Source: CAZABP01 sp964483245 (GTDB lineage Bacteria > Planctomycetota > UBA1135 > UBA2386). Taken from it: DNA of 63,800 nucleotides. The DNA lies in contig CAZABP010000026.1 of the NCBI GenBank assembly GCA_964483245.1, forward strand, positions 1 to 63,800, in the 5' to 3' direction. The position numbers and the translations under genes are program-made. Of the stretch, positions 50,513 to 58,206 are shown piece by piece (position 1 is the stretch's first letter; every line of letters starts with the position of its first letter). Below the pieces are notes generated by a model. That model was not told the origin of the DNA. It worked only from the letters and a program-made list of their open reading frames with translations, and did no database searches.

Positions 50513-52552
50513 GCGGAGTTCGCGGAGGAGCGCGTCGGCGGAGTAGACGTGCGTGAGGACTTCGAGGATGGCGCGGACGTGGACGGAGATGGTGCGCGCG
50601 GTGGTGTCGCTGTGGACGAAGCGGTTGGGCAGCATCGCGAGGTTGCTGTCGAAGACGACGCCGACGAGCTGCAGATGGCGATCGACGACGGGGCTGCCGG
50701 AGTTGCCGGCGGTGATGTCGTTGGTGCTGGCGAAGTCGAGCGGGCATGAGAGGTCGAGGCGGTCGCGGCGCTGCAGGAACAGGTCTGGCAGATCGAACGG
50801 GGGGCGGCCGTCGAACTCGCTGTGCCGCGCGAACAGGCCGTAGAACGTGGTGCGCGACGGCGCGACGGTGCCGCCCTGCGGCAGGCCACGGACGCGACCG
50901 TCGCTGAAGCGCAGCGTGCCGGTGCCGTCGGGACTGCACTCGGACCCGAACGATCCGAACGTGGCGAGGGCGAGCTCGCGATGCAGCGGCTCGGCCTCGG
51001 TCTCGAGCCGTTCGCGCATGCGCCGGCTCTGTTCGAACAGCGGCGCGAGCACGCGCGCGACGGCGATCAGCGGATCCTCGCTGCGCGCGACGGCCTTGCT
51101 GCCGCCCTCCAGCAGCTCGCGCCGGAACGCGACGTCGGCGATCCGGCTGGTCCCGAGCAACCGGCGCGCAGCCGTCTCCGCGGTCCCGCCATCCAGCGCC
51201 GCCCGCAGGAACGGATCCGCCGCCGGCAGCCAGCGCTGGGCGCGCGCCAGGTGATCCGCGAGGAACAGCTCGTCGACCGCCGACGCGCGCAGCTCACGCA
51301 GCGCGATCTTGTGCAGCCGCCCGCGATCCTCGTCCGGCATCTGCGGATCCACGGCCCGCACGAGCGCCAGCGCCGCGCCGAGCTGCGGGCTGCCGGCCGG
51401 CGAGTGGAACCGCAACGCCGGCTCGAGCTCCGCCTGCCGCCGCGCGATCGACGCCAGGCGATCCCAGACATCACCGCAGCGCCGGCCGGCCTGCGGATCA
51501 CTGCGCACGCGCGCACGCAACTCCGCCTCGAGCGCCCGCTTCCGCGCGAACAGCTCCTCATTGAGCAGCCCGGCGTGATAACCGGCATACGCCTTCTGCA
51601 GGTTCTGAAACGAGAACAGCAGCGAACTCAGTCCCCGCGCGCTCTCCCCACCCGCCGCGACCTGTTCGAGCAGGATGTCGACCCTGCTGTCGAGCGCCTC
51701 GCGCACGAGCGGATAGTGCGCGTCGCGCAGATACTCGAGCTGCGCGACGGTCTGCAAACGATCGGTCGACGCGGGATGCCCGGCGACGAACACCGGATCC
51801 CCATCCGCGGCCCCGTCGCCCGCCAGCCGCAGCCAGTGCGCGCTGGTATCAGCCGGCTTGCCGTCCTCGTAGGCGCGGCAGAACGCGAAGTCGAGCGACC
51901 AGCGCGGATACGTGAAGTTGTCCGAATCACCACCGAAGTACGCCGCCTGCAGGTGCGGCGCCATGACCAGGCGCACGTCGTCCCAACTCCGCTGCAGATA
52001 CAGCTGCCACTGCGCACCCGCGTGCAGCCGCACTATCTGCGCGCGCAGTTCCGGATGCTCGGCTCGCGCCCACTCGAGCACGCGCTGCTGATTGGCGCGC
52101 CGCTTCTTCTCGGCCACCTCCGGCGCGTCCAGCTCGTCGATCCCCTGCTCGATCTGCGCCGTCACGTCCTGCTGTGCGACGAGCTGCTGCACCGACACGC
52201 CGGGCAGCCGCAGCTCTTCGTCGAACGCCCGCGCGACGAATCCATCCCGCACGAGATCACCCGCCGTCGCGCTCAGCTCGGCGAGCTCACCGCGCACGCA
52301 GTGCTGGTTGGTCAGGATCAAGCCCCGCGGCGACACGAACGATGCCGTCGCACCACGCTCGAAGCGCAACGTCGCGAGCTGCAGCTTGCGCAACCAGTCG
52401 GCCGACGGCACGAAGCCGTATTCCCGCTCGAGATACCGCAACGGCGGCGCCTCGAACGTCCACATGCGGCCGAACTCCGGCCGCTCCTGCGCCGCGACGG
52501 CTCCGGTGACGCCGCAGCACAGCAGCGCCGCAACGATCCGGCGTCGCGTCAT
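50504..52552 (-). CDS. S46-family dipeptidyl-peptidase-like protein, copy 1
   Basis: The 682-residue protein has a signal peptide (cleavage near VAAQE). It is a chymotrypsin-fold serine exopeptidase of the DPP7/DPP11 group, acting in the periplasm. The catalytic His is in TNQHCV, the Asp in the PRWSLDFAFCRAYEDGKPAD block, and the Ser in TAGNSGSPV. Eighteen residues after this Ser, the position that sets P1 preference (Gly in DPP7, Arg in DPP11), the residue is Ser (FDSN). The His motif also differs (NQHC rather than NHHC in the other two copies). The stop codon lies in the right direct repeat of the RAYT unit. The start overlaps copy 2 by ATGA. Confidence 0.9.
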   Translation of the reverse strand: MTRRRIVAALLCCGVTGAVAAQERPEFGRMWTFEAPPLRYLEREYGFVPSADWLRKLQLATLRFERGATASFVSPRGLILTNQHCVRGELAELSATAGDLVRDGFVARAFDEELRLPGVSVQQLVAQQDVTAQIEQGIDELDAPEVAEKKRRANQQRVLEWARAEHPELRAQIVRLHAGAQWQLYLQRSWDDVRLVMAPHLQAAYFGGDSDNFTYPRWSLDFAFCRAYEDGKPADTSAHWLRLAGDGAADGDPVFVAGHPASTDRLQTVAQLEYLRDAHYPLVREALDSRVDILLEQVAAGGESARGLSSLLFSFQNLQKAYAGYHAGLLNEELFARKRALEAELRARVRSDPQAGRRCGDVWDRLASIARRQAELEPALRFHSPAGSPQLGAALALVRAVDPQMPDEDRGRLHKIALRELRASAVDELFLADHLARAQRWLPAADPFLRAALDGGTAETAARRLLGTSRIADVAFRRELLEGGSKAVARSEDPLIAVARVLAPLFEQSRRMRERLETEAEPLHRELALATFGSFGSECSPDGTGTLRFSDGRVRGLPQGGTVAPSRTTFYGLFARHSEFDGRPPFDLPDLFLQRRDRLDLSCPLDFASTNDITAGNSGSPVVDRHLQLVGVVFDSNLAMLPNRFVHSDTTARTISVHVRAILEVLTHVYSADALLRELRGV

Positions 52553-54621
52553 TTCGCCGTCGTCACGCGCTCGAGCTCGTCCGCCAGCGCGCCGGCGTCG
52601 AGCACGTGCCGCAGCGTCTGGATGATCCCCTGCGGATGCACGGACACCGAGCGCCCCGAACCCTGCCGCCACAGAAACCGGTTGGGCAGGCTCTCGACAT
52701 TGCCGTCGAAGATCAACCCGACCGCCTCCAGGTCACGGTTCACGACCGGGCTGCCGGAGTTCCCACCGATGATGTCGTTCGTCGACACGAAGTTCAGCGC
52801 CGCCGTCAGATCGATCCGGTCCTTCCGCTCGTGCCAGACCGCCGGCAGCTGCCACGGCTCCTTGCCGTCGAACTCGAGACTGCGCGCGAACATCCCGTGG
52901 AACGACGTGCGCCACGGCGCCAGCGTCCCGTTGTACGGATACCCCATCACACGCCCGTCGCTGAACCGCAGCGTGAACGTCGCATCCGGACTCACCTGCT
53001 CGCCATACGCCGCGAACAATGCGCGCCCGATCTGCACGCGCAGCTGCTCCTCCTCCGCCGCCAGCGCTTCACTGCGCGCGCGGTTGCGCTCCCCGATCTC
53101 GACCAGAATCCGTGCCGCCGCGATCGCCACGTCCTCACTCTGTGCCAGCGCCTGCGCCCCCGCCTGGCGCAGCTCCCGCACGAACTCCGGATCGTGCACC
53201 TTGCTCTTGTGCAGCAACGCGGCAGCCTCCTCCGGCGAACGCTCACCGAGCAGCACGCGCACGAACGGATCGTCGTGGCCGAGCCACCGCCGCGCGCTCG
53301 CGAGCTGCAACAGGAACAGCTTGTCGTACAGCGGCTGCCGCTCGAACTCGAACGTCGCCAGCGCGCGTTCGATCGCCTTCTGCTCCTCCGCCGGCACGTC
53401 CGGCCGCGCACCACGCACCAGGATCACCGCATACGACAGCTCCGGCGACGGTCCGGGTGCGTGATAGCGCAGGCTCGGCGCGAGCTTCGTCTGTTCCGCC
53501 GAGATCTCGGCCAGCCGGTCCCAGAGTCCACCGAACTCCGCCTGCAGCTTCGGCTCCCGCGCGATCCGCGCGCGGAACGCCTGCTCCGCGCGCGTCTTCT
53601 GCTCCATCAGCCCGGCGTCGTGCAGCCCGGCCAGCTCCCCGCGCAGCGCCTTCGCCGAGTTCTCGAGCTGGAAGATGTCGCTGCGCAGCAAGCGCGCCAG
53701 ATCCGGCGAGCTCTCGGCCGCCGGCCGCAGCACGTCGAGCTGCGTCTGCAGGAACTCGATCGTCAGCGGCAGCTCGGCGTCACGGTGATACTCGAGCTGC
53801 GCCTTCGTCAGCAGCCGGTCGGTCGAGCCGGGATTGCCGGTCACGAACACCAGCTCGCCATCCGTCGGCCCGGCGGTGCGGAACTTGAACCAGTGCGCGC
53901 TGGTGTCGGCCGGCTTCCCATCCTCGTAAGCGCGACAGAACGCGAAGTCCGTGCACCAGCGCGGATAGCAGAAGTTGTCGTAGTCGCCGCCGAAGAACGC
54001 CGCCGCGACCTGCGGCGCGCAGACCAGCCGCACGTCGTCCCAGACCTTGTAGCTGTAGAGCTGCCAGACCGCGCCGGAGTGCAGCTTGACGATCTCCGGC
54101 TCGAGCCCCGGCTGTTGCTCGCGTGCCTGTTCCAGCACGCGCGTCCGGTTCTCATCGCGCGCCGCCGCCTTCTCGGCGTCGCTCATCTGCGCCGTGATCC
54201 CCTGCTCGATCGCGGCGGTCACGTCGCGCTGACCGACGAGCTGCTGCACGGTCAGGCCGGGCACGCGCACTTCGTCACCGTGGCTCTTTGCATAGAACCC
54301 GGTCTTGACCCAGTCGGTCTCCTCCGGGCTCACCTGCGCGACGTAACCCTCGACGCAGTGGTGGTTCGTCATGATCAGCCCGCGCGGCGATACGAACGAC
54401 GCCGAGCAGCCTTCGCCGAAGCGCAGGCTCGCGAGCCGGAGCTGCGCCAGCCACTCCGCCGTCGGCGTGAAGCCGTACTCCTGCTGCAGATACGCCAGCG
54501 GCGGATTCTCGAACGTCCACATCTTGCCGAGCTCCAGGTTCTCCTGGGCCCGGCACAGGGCCGGCGCGAGCAACAGTGCGGCGGCGGTGTGCCACCACCG
54601 CGCGAGGTCAGTTCTTCTCAC
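52549..54621 (-). CDS. S46-family dipeptidyl-peptidase-like protein, copy 2
   Basis: The 690-residue protein has a signal peptide (AAALLLAPALCRAQE). Catalytic motifs are MTNHHCVEG (His), YPRWCTDFAFCRAYEDGKPA (Asp) and IGGNSGSPVVN (Ser). The P1-selecting position 18 residues after the Ser is Gly (FDGN), as in DPP7-type enzymes that prefer hydrophobic residues. It releases dipeptides from the N-termini of peptides. It is the middle gene of three tandem, co-directional copies and overlaps copy 1 by 4 bp and copy 3 by 14 bp, so the three are surely co-transcribed. Confidence 0.92.
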   Translation of the reverse strand: MRRTDLARWWHTAAALLLAPALCRAQENLELGKMWTFENPPLAYLQQEYGFTPTAEWLAQLRLASLRFGEGCSASFVSPRGLIMTNHHCVEGYVAQVSPEETDWVKTGFYAKSHGDEVRVPGLTVQQLVGQRDVTAAIEQGITAQMSDAEKAAARDENRTRVLEQAREQQPGLEPEIVKLHSGAVWQLYSYKVWDDVRLVCAPQVAAAFFGGDYDNFCYPRWCTDFAFCRAYEDGKPADTSAHWFKFRTAGPTDGELVFVTGNPGSTDRLLTKAQLEYHRDAELPLTIEFLQTQLDVLRPAAESSPDLARLLRSDIFQLENSAKALRGELAGLHDAGLMEQKTRAEQAFRARIAREPKLQAEFGGLWDRLAEISAEQTKLAPSLRYHAPGPSPELSYAVILVRGARPDVPAEEQKAIERALATFEFERQPLYDKLFLLQLASARRWLGHDDPFVRVLLGERSPEEAAALLHKSKVHDPEFVRELRQAGAQALAQSEDVAIAAARILVEIGERNRARSEALAAEEEQLRVQIGRALFAAYGEQVSPDATFTLRFSDGRVMGYPYNGTLAPWRTSFHGMFARSLEFDGKEPWQLPAVWHERKDRIDLTAALNFVSTNDIIGGNSGSPVVNRDLEAVGLIFDGNVESLPNRFLWRQGSGRSVSVHPQGIIQTLRHVLDAGALADELERVTTAK

Positions 54622-56668
54622 CGGTCAGCTCCGCCAGCACGCGCCCGGCGTCATAGATCTTCGCCAGTGCCTCGACGATCGCGTCGACGTGCACCGACAC
54701 GCTGCGCTCGACCCGCTCCCGGAACACGAACCGGTTGCTGAGCTGCTCGATGTTGCCGTCGAAGATCAACCCGACCACCTCCAGCTCGCGGTTGACGACC
54801 GGGCTGCCGCTGTTGCCGCCGATGATGTCGTTGGTCGACACGAAGCAGACCGACTTCGACATGTCGACGGCATCCTTGCGGTCGAGCCACGGCTCCGGCA
54901 GTGAGAACGGATACTCGCTTCCGAACTCGATGTTGCGCGCATACAGCCCGTGGAACACGGTCCGCCACGGCGCCAGCGTGCCGTTGTATGGGTATCCCCG
55001 CACGACGCCGTCGCTGAACCGCAGCGTCATCGTCGCGTCCGGGCTGACCCCGTCACCGTAGACCGCGAACAGCGCGAGCCCGATCTTGGTGCCGAGCACT
55101 GATTCCTTGGCCGCGATCTCGTCTGCTGCCTTGCGGTTGCGTTCGACCAGCGGGACCAGCACGCGCGCGACTGCGATCGCCGGATCCTCGCTCGCCGCGA
55201 CCGCCGCCGCGCCCCCCTCGAGCAGCGCCTCGACCGCCTTCTGGTCGCGCATCGTGCTGTCGGCGAGTCGTCCCATCGCCGCTTCGACGTCGCCCTCACC
55301 CTCGCCGAAGATGGCGCGGATGTAAGGATCGTCCGGCCCCAGCCACTTGCGCGCGAGCGTCAGGTGGTTCTTCAGCAGCTCCGCATACAGCGTGTTGCTC
55401 GCCATCTGCAGCGACTTCGCGATCTTGGTCGCTTCGTCGCGCTTTTGCTGATCCGCCGACTCGTCGACCGCGTTGACGATCGCGACCGCCCGCGCGAGCG
55501 CGCGCGAGTAGCTCGGCACCTGCAGTTGCAGCGGCGCGAACAGCTCGGTCTTCGCCTTGGCGACCGCCGCCAGCTCGTCCCACGCGTCGCCGTACTTCGC
55601 CGCGAGCTCCGGCTTCGCCATGACCTTGGCACGGAACGCCGCCTCGGCCGCCTCCTTCTGCTGCATCAGCGTCGGATCGAGCAGCCCCTTGTGATAGCCG
55701 CGGAACGCCTTCTGCGTGTTCTCGAGGTTCAGGATCTGCGGGCGCATCCGCTGCTCGAACCGAGCATCCTGCGCCGCGAACGCCTTGACGATCGCGAGCT
55801 GCGAGTCGACGAAGTCCAGCTGCACCGGGTACTCCGCATCGCGCATGTATTCCATCTGCGCCTTCGTCAGCAGCCGGCCGGTCGAGCCGGGATTGCCGGT
55901 CACGAACACCAGCTCCCCCTCCTTCGCGCCGCCACGGCTCCAGCGGAAGTAGTGCGCACTGGTATCCGCCGGCTTGCCGTCCTCGTAGGCGCGCACGAAC
56001 CCGAAGTCGATCGAGTAGCGCGGATACGTGAAGTTGTCCGGATCCCCGCCGAAGTGCGCGGTCTGCAGATGCGGCGCGCAGACCAGCCGGATGTCGTCGT
56101 AGACCTTGTAGAGATAGAGCCGGAACACCGCGCCCTGGTGCAGCTCGACGACCTGCGCCGTGTTCTCCGGATGCTGCGCCTTCGCATCGGCGAGCACCTT
56201 CTGCTCGTTCTGCTTGCGCTTGTCCGCCACCACCTGCGCGTCGTCACCCGGCTCGATGCCTGCCTGCATCGCATCCGTGACATCCGTCATCGACACGAGC
56301 TGCTGCACCGTCAGTCCCGCCAGCTTCACCTCGTCTTCGAGCGCCGCCGCGACGAAACCGTTCTTCACCCAGTCCGCGTCCGGCGGGCTCGCCTGCGAGA
56401 CGTTGTCCCGCATGCAATGGTGGTTCGTCATGATCAGCCCCTTTGGCGACACGAACGAAGCCGAGCACCAATTGCCGAACCGCAGCGACGCCATCCGCAG
56501 CGAGTTCAGCCACTTCTCGTCGGGCGCGAAGCCGTACTCCTGCCCGAGATACGCCAGCGGCGGCTTCTCGAACGTCCACATGCGACCCAGCTCCAGGTTC
56601 TCCTGGGCCGGCAACGGAACGAAGATGAACAGCGCGAACGCGCCGAAGATGCTGCGGAGGTTTTTCAC
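54608..56668 (-). CDS. S46-family dipeptidyl-peptidase-like protein, copy 3
   Basis: The 686-residue protein is the first gene of the tandem operon. It has a signal peptide (FGAFALFIFVPLPAQE), MTNHHCMRDN (His), YPRYSIDFGFVRAYEDGKPA (Asp) and IGGNSGSPVVN (Ser), with Gly at the P1-selecting position (FDGN). It is closer to copy 2 than to copy 1: both share GKMWTFE/GRMWTFEKPPLAYL-type starts and the NHHC form. The upstream gap holds the REP-like element 56685-56713. Confidence 0.92.
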   Translation of the reverse strand: MKNLRSIFGAFALFIFVPLPAQENLELGRMWTFEKPPLAYLGQEYGFAPDEKWLNSLRMASLRFGNWCSASFVSPKGLIMTNHHCMRDNVSQASPPDADWVKNGFVAAALEDEVKLAGLTVQQLVSMTDVTDAMQAGIEPGDDAQVVADKRKQNEQKVLADAKAQHPENTAQVVELHQGAVFRLYLYKVYDDIRLVCAPHLQTAHFGGDPDNFTYPRYSIDFGFVRAYEDGKPADTSAHYFRWSRGGAKEGELVFVTGNPGSTGRLLTKAQMEYMRDAEYPVQLDFVDSQLAIVKAFAAQDARFEQRMRPQILNLENTQKAFRGYHKGLLDPTLMQQKEAAEAAFRAKVMAKPELAAKYGDAWDELAAVAKAKTELFAPLQLQVPSYSRALARAVAIVNAVDESADQQKRDEATKIAKSLQMASNTLYAELLKNHLTLARKWLGPDDPYIRAIFGEGEGDVEAAMGRLADSTMRDQKAVEALLEGGAAAVAASEDPAIAVARVLVPLVERNRKAADEIAAKESVLGTKIGLALFAVYGDGVSPDATMTLRFSDGVVRGYPYNGTLAPWRTVFHGLYARNIEFGSEYPFSLPEPWLDRKDAVDMSKSVCFVSTNDIIGGNSGSPVVNRELEVVGLIFDGNIEQLSNRFVFRERVERSVSVHVDAIVEALAKIYDAGRVLAELTGEKN

Positions 56669-56684
56669 GGGCGGTGGATACGAA

Positions 56685-56713
56685 GGGGTCTGACCCCAAG
56701 AGTTCTGTCAGAA
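56685..56713. repeat. GGGGTCTGACCCC / TTCTGTCAGAA REP-like element
   Basis: GGGGTCTGACCCC (56685-56697) is followed by TTCTGtCAGAA (56703-56713). The order GACCCCAA.AG...TTCTGTCAG is the same as at the left end of the RAYT unit (49421-49448) with the middle missing. It lies between the S46 operon start and the VOC gene and covers part of both promoter regions. Confidence 0.6.
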
Positions 56714-56720
56714 TGTCAGC

Positions 56721-57188
56721 ATGGCACCCAAACCGATCCCGGACGGCTACCACACGGTCACGCCGTATCTGATGGTCCGCGGCGCCGCCGCAGCCATCGA
56801 GTTCTACCAGAAGGCGTTCGGCGCCGAAGAAGTCATGCGCTTCCCCACGCCGGACGGGAAGGTCGCGCACGCCGAGATCCGGATCGGCGACTCGATCCTG
56901 ATGATGGCCGACGAGTATCCGGAGATGGACTTCCTCGGCCCGCAGTCCCGCGGCGGGACCTCGGTGCCGTTGATGATGTACGTCCCCGACGTCGATCGGG
57001 CGTTCGCGCGCGCCCTCGCGGCCGGCGCCAAGGAGGTCCGCCCGCTGCAGAACCAGTTCTACGGCGACCGGACCGGCACGCTGGTCGACCCGTTCGGCCA
57101 TGTCTGGACGATCGGGACGCACGTCGAGGACGTCAGCCCGGAGGAGATGCAGCGGCGGATGCAGCAGATGGGGGAGAAAGGCGGCTGA
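56721..57188 (+). CDS. VOC-superfamily (glyoxalase/PhnB-like) protein
   Basis: The 155-residue protein has the paired beta-alpha-beta-beta-beta modules of the vicinal-oxygen-chelate fold: VTPYLMVRGAAAAIEFYQKA, HAEIRIGDSILMMADEY, PLMMYVPDVDRAFARALAAG and DRTGTLVDPFGHVWTIGTH. This matches PhnB/YdcE-type proteins of mostly unknown substrate; the enzymatic activity is not predictable. It stands alone. The first ATG is only 8 bp after the REP-like element. The 3' end is 7 bp from the convergent acyltransferase gene. Confidence 0.88.
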   Translation: MAPKPIPDGYHTVTPYLMVRGAAAAIEFYQKAFGAEEVMRFPTPDGKVAHAEIRIGDSILMMADEYPEMDFLGPQSRGGTSVPLMMYVPDVDRAFARALAAGAKEVRPLQNQFYGDRTGTLVDPFGHVWTIGTHVEDVSPEEMQRRMQQMGEKGG

Positions 57189-57195
57189 CCCCGGC

Positions 57196-58206
57196 TCACG
57201 CCGCGACGGCGCGGATCCACTCCCCCGCGAACAGCTCCCGCTTGCTGCGCACGCCGCGCCAGCCTTCGGCCAGCAGCACATGCCCGGCCGGTGCGCGCAA
57301 CGTCGCGCCCGGGCCGAGATCGATCAACATCTGCGGGTTCCACTCGCGCAGCGCGGTCCGCACCGCGGCGGTGAAGTCGAACGTCTGCGTCACCTGTGGT
57401 CCTGCCGTGTAGGCGAAGATCTCGCGCGGACCGGCCGACCAGGGACTGAACCCCGCACCCCGCCCGTCGACCAGCGCCACGCGCGGCCGCTGCCAGCCGA
57501 GCTCCGCCAGCTCCGCCGCCGCGCGCACCGCGACCTCCGCGCACAGCGGCGTGTGGAACGGACCATGCCCGGCGAGCTGCAGTGGAAACTCCCGCTCGCC
57601 ATGCCGCACGCGCGGCAGCTGCTCCCGCAGCGCCGCGATCCCGCTCTCCGTGCCGGCCAGCACGAGATGCCCCCCGAGCCGGATCGAGGCGCCGACCCAA
57701 TGGTCGTCGCCCCGCGCGCGCACCGCCGCGAGCGCCGCGTCGGTCGCCGCCGCGAGCGCCGGATCCGGCCGCCACTCCTCGTCGAGCAGCGTCGTCAACA
57801 GCTGCCCGCCGGCCGCCAGCTCCTGCAGCCGCGCCATCGTGTGCACGAGCCGCCAGCCATCGAGCGGGCTCAGTGCGCCGGCGACCGCGAGCGCCGTGTA
57901 CCACCCGAGCGAGTTTCCGAGCACCGCAGCGACCCGCTGCTCCGCTGTCACCTGTGCTGCCGCCGCGAGCGTCGCGAAGTAGATCAGCTCCGACGCATTC
58001 CGCCCCTGCAGGTGCAGCCCCGGCCGGAACTGTGACGCCGCGTCGAGCTCCCGCAACGACGGCAGCCCCTCCGCCGCGCGCGCCTCCTCGGCCGCCGCGA
58101 GCGCATCGGCGACCGGCCCCGCGCGCACCAACCGCGCCAACGTCCCGAGCTCGGCGCGGCCATACGACCCGCGCCCGGGGCAGAGCAGCACTACTGGACC
58201 GTTCAT
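57196..58206 (-). CDS. FabD-like acyltransferase (malonyl-CoA:ACP transacylase family)
   Basis: The 336-residue protein has the acyltransferase fold: LLCPGRGSYGRAELG at the start, the nucleophile Ser in AVLGNSLGWYTALAVAG (the GxSxG elbow) and the partner His in AGHGPFHTPLC. FabD-type enzymes move malonyl or other acyl groups between CoA and a carrier protein. It overlaps the E1 dehydrogenase gene by ATGA and is translated after it. The oxyanion GHS-type motif is GNS, a small departure from FabD. It may use unusual acyl groups made by the adjacent dehydrogenase, which is inference. Confidence 0.8.
   Translation of the reverse strand: MNGPVVLLCPGRGSYGRAELGTLARLVRAGPVADALAAAEEARAAEGLPSLRELDAASQFRPGLHLQGRNASELIYFATLAAAAQVTAEQRVAAVLGNSLGWYTALAVAGALSPLDGWRLVHTMARLQELAAGGQLLTTLLDEEWRPDPALAAATDAALAAVRARGDDHWVGASIRLGGHLVLAGTESGIAALREQLPRVRHGEREFPLQLAGHGPFHTPLCAEVAVRAAAELAELGWQRPRVALVDGRGAGFSPWSAGPREIFAYTAGPQVTQTFDFTAAVRTALREWNPQMLIDLGPGATLRAPAGHVLLAEGWRGVRSKRELFAGEWIRAVAA

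Noticed and set aside
50822..53464. An 880-codon plus-strand open frame across the S46 genes
   Set aside because: It is antisense to two genes with clear catalytic motifs. Its composition (Arg, Gln, Pro, His rich, no domains) is that of a GC-rich shadow frame.
52606..54741. A 711-codon plus-strand open frame opposite S46 copies 2 and 3
   Set aside because: Shadow of the S46 genes; strongly Arg/Leu/Gln-biased with no start signal or motif.
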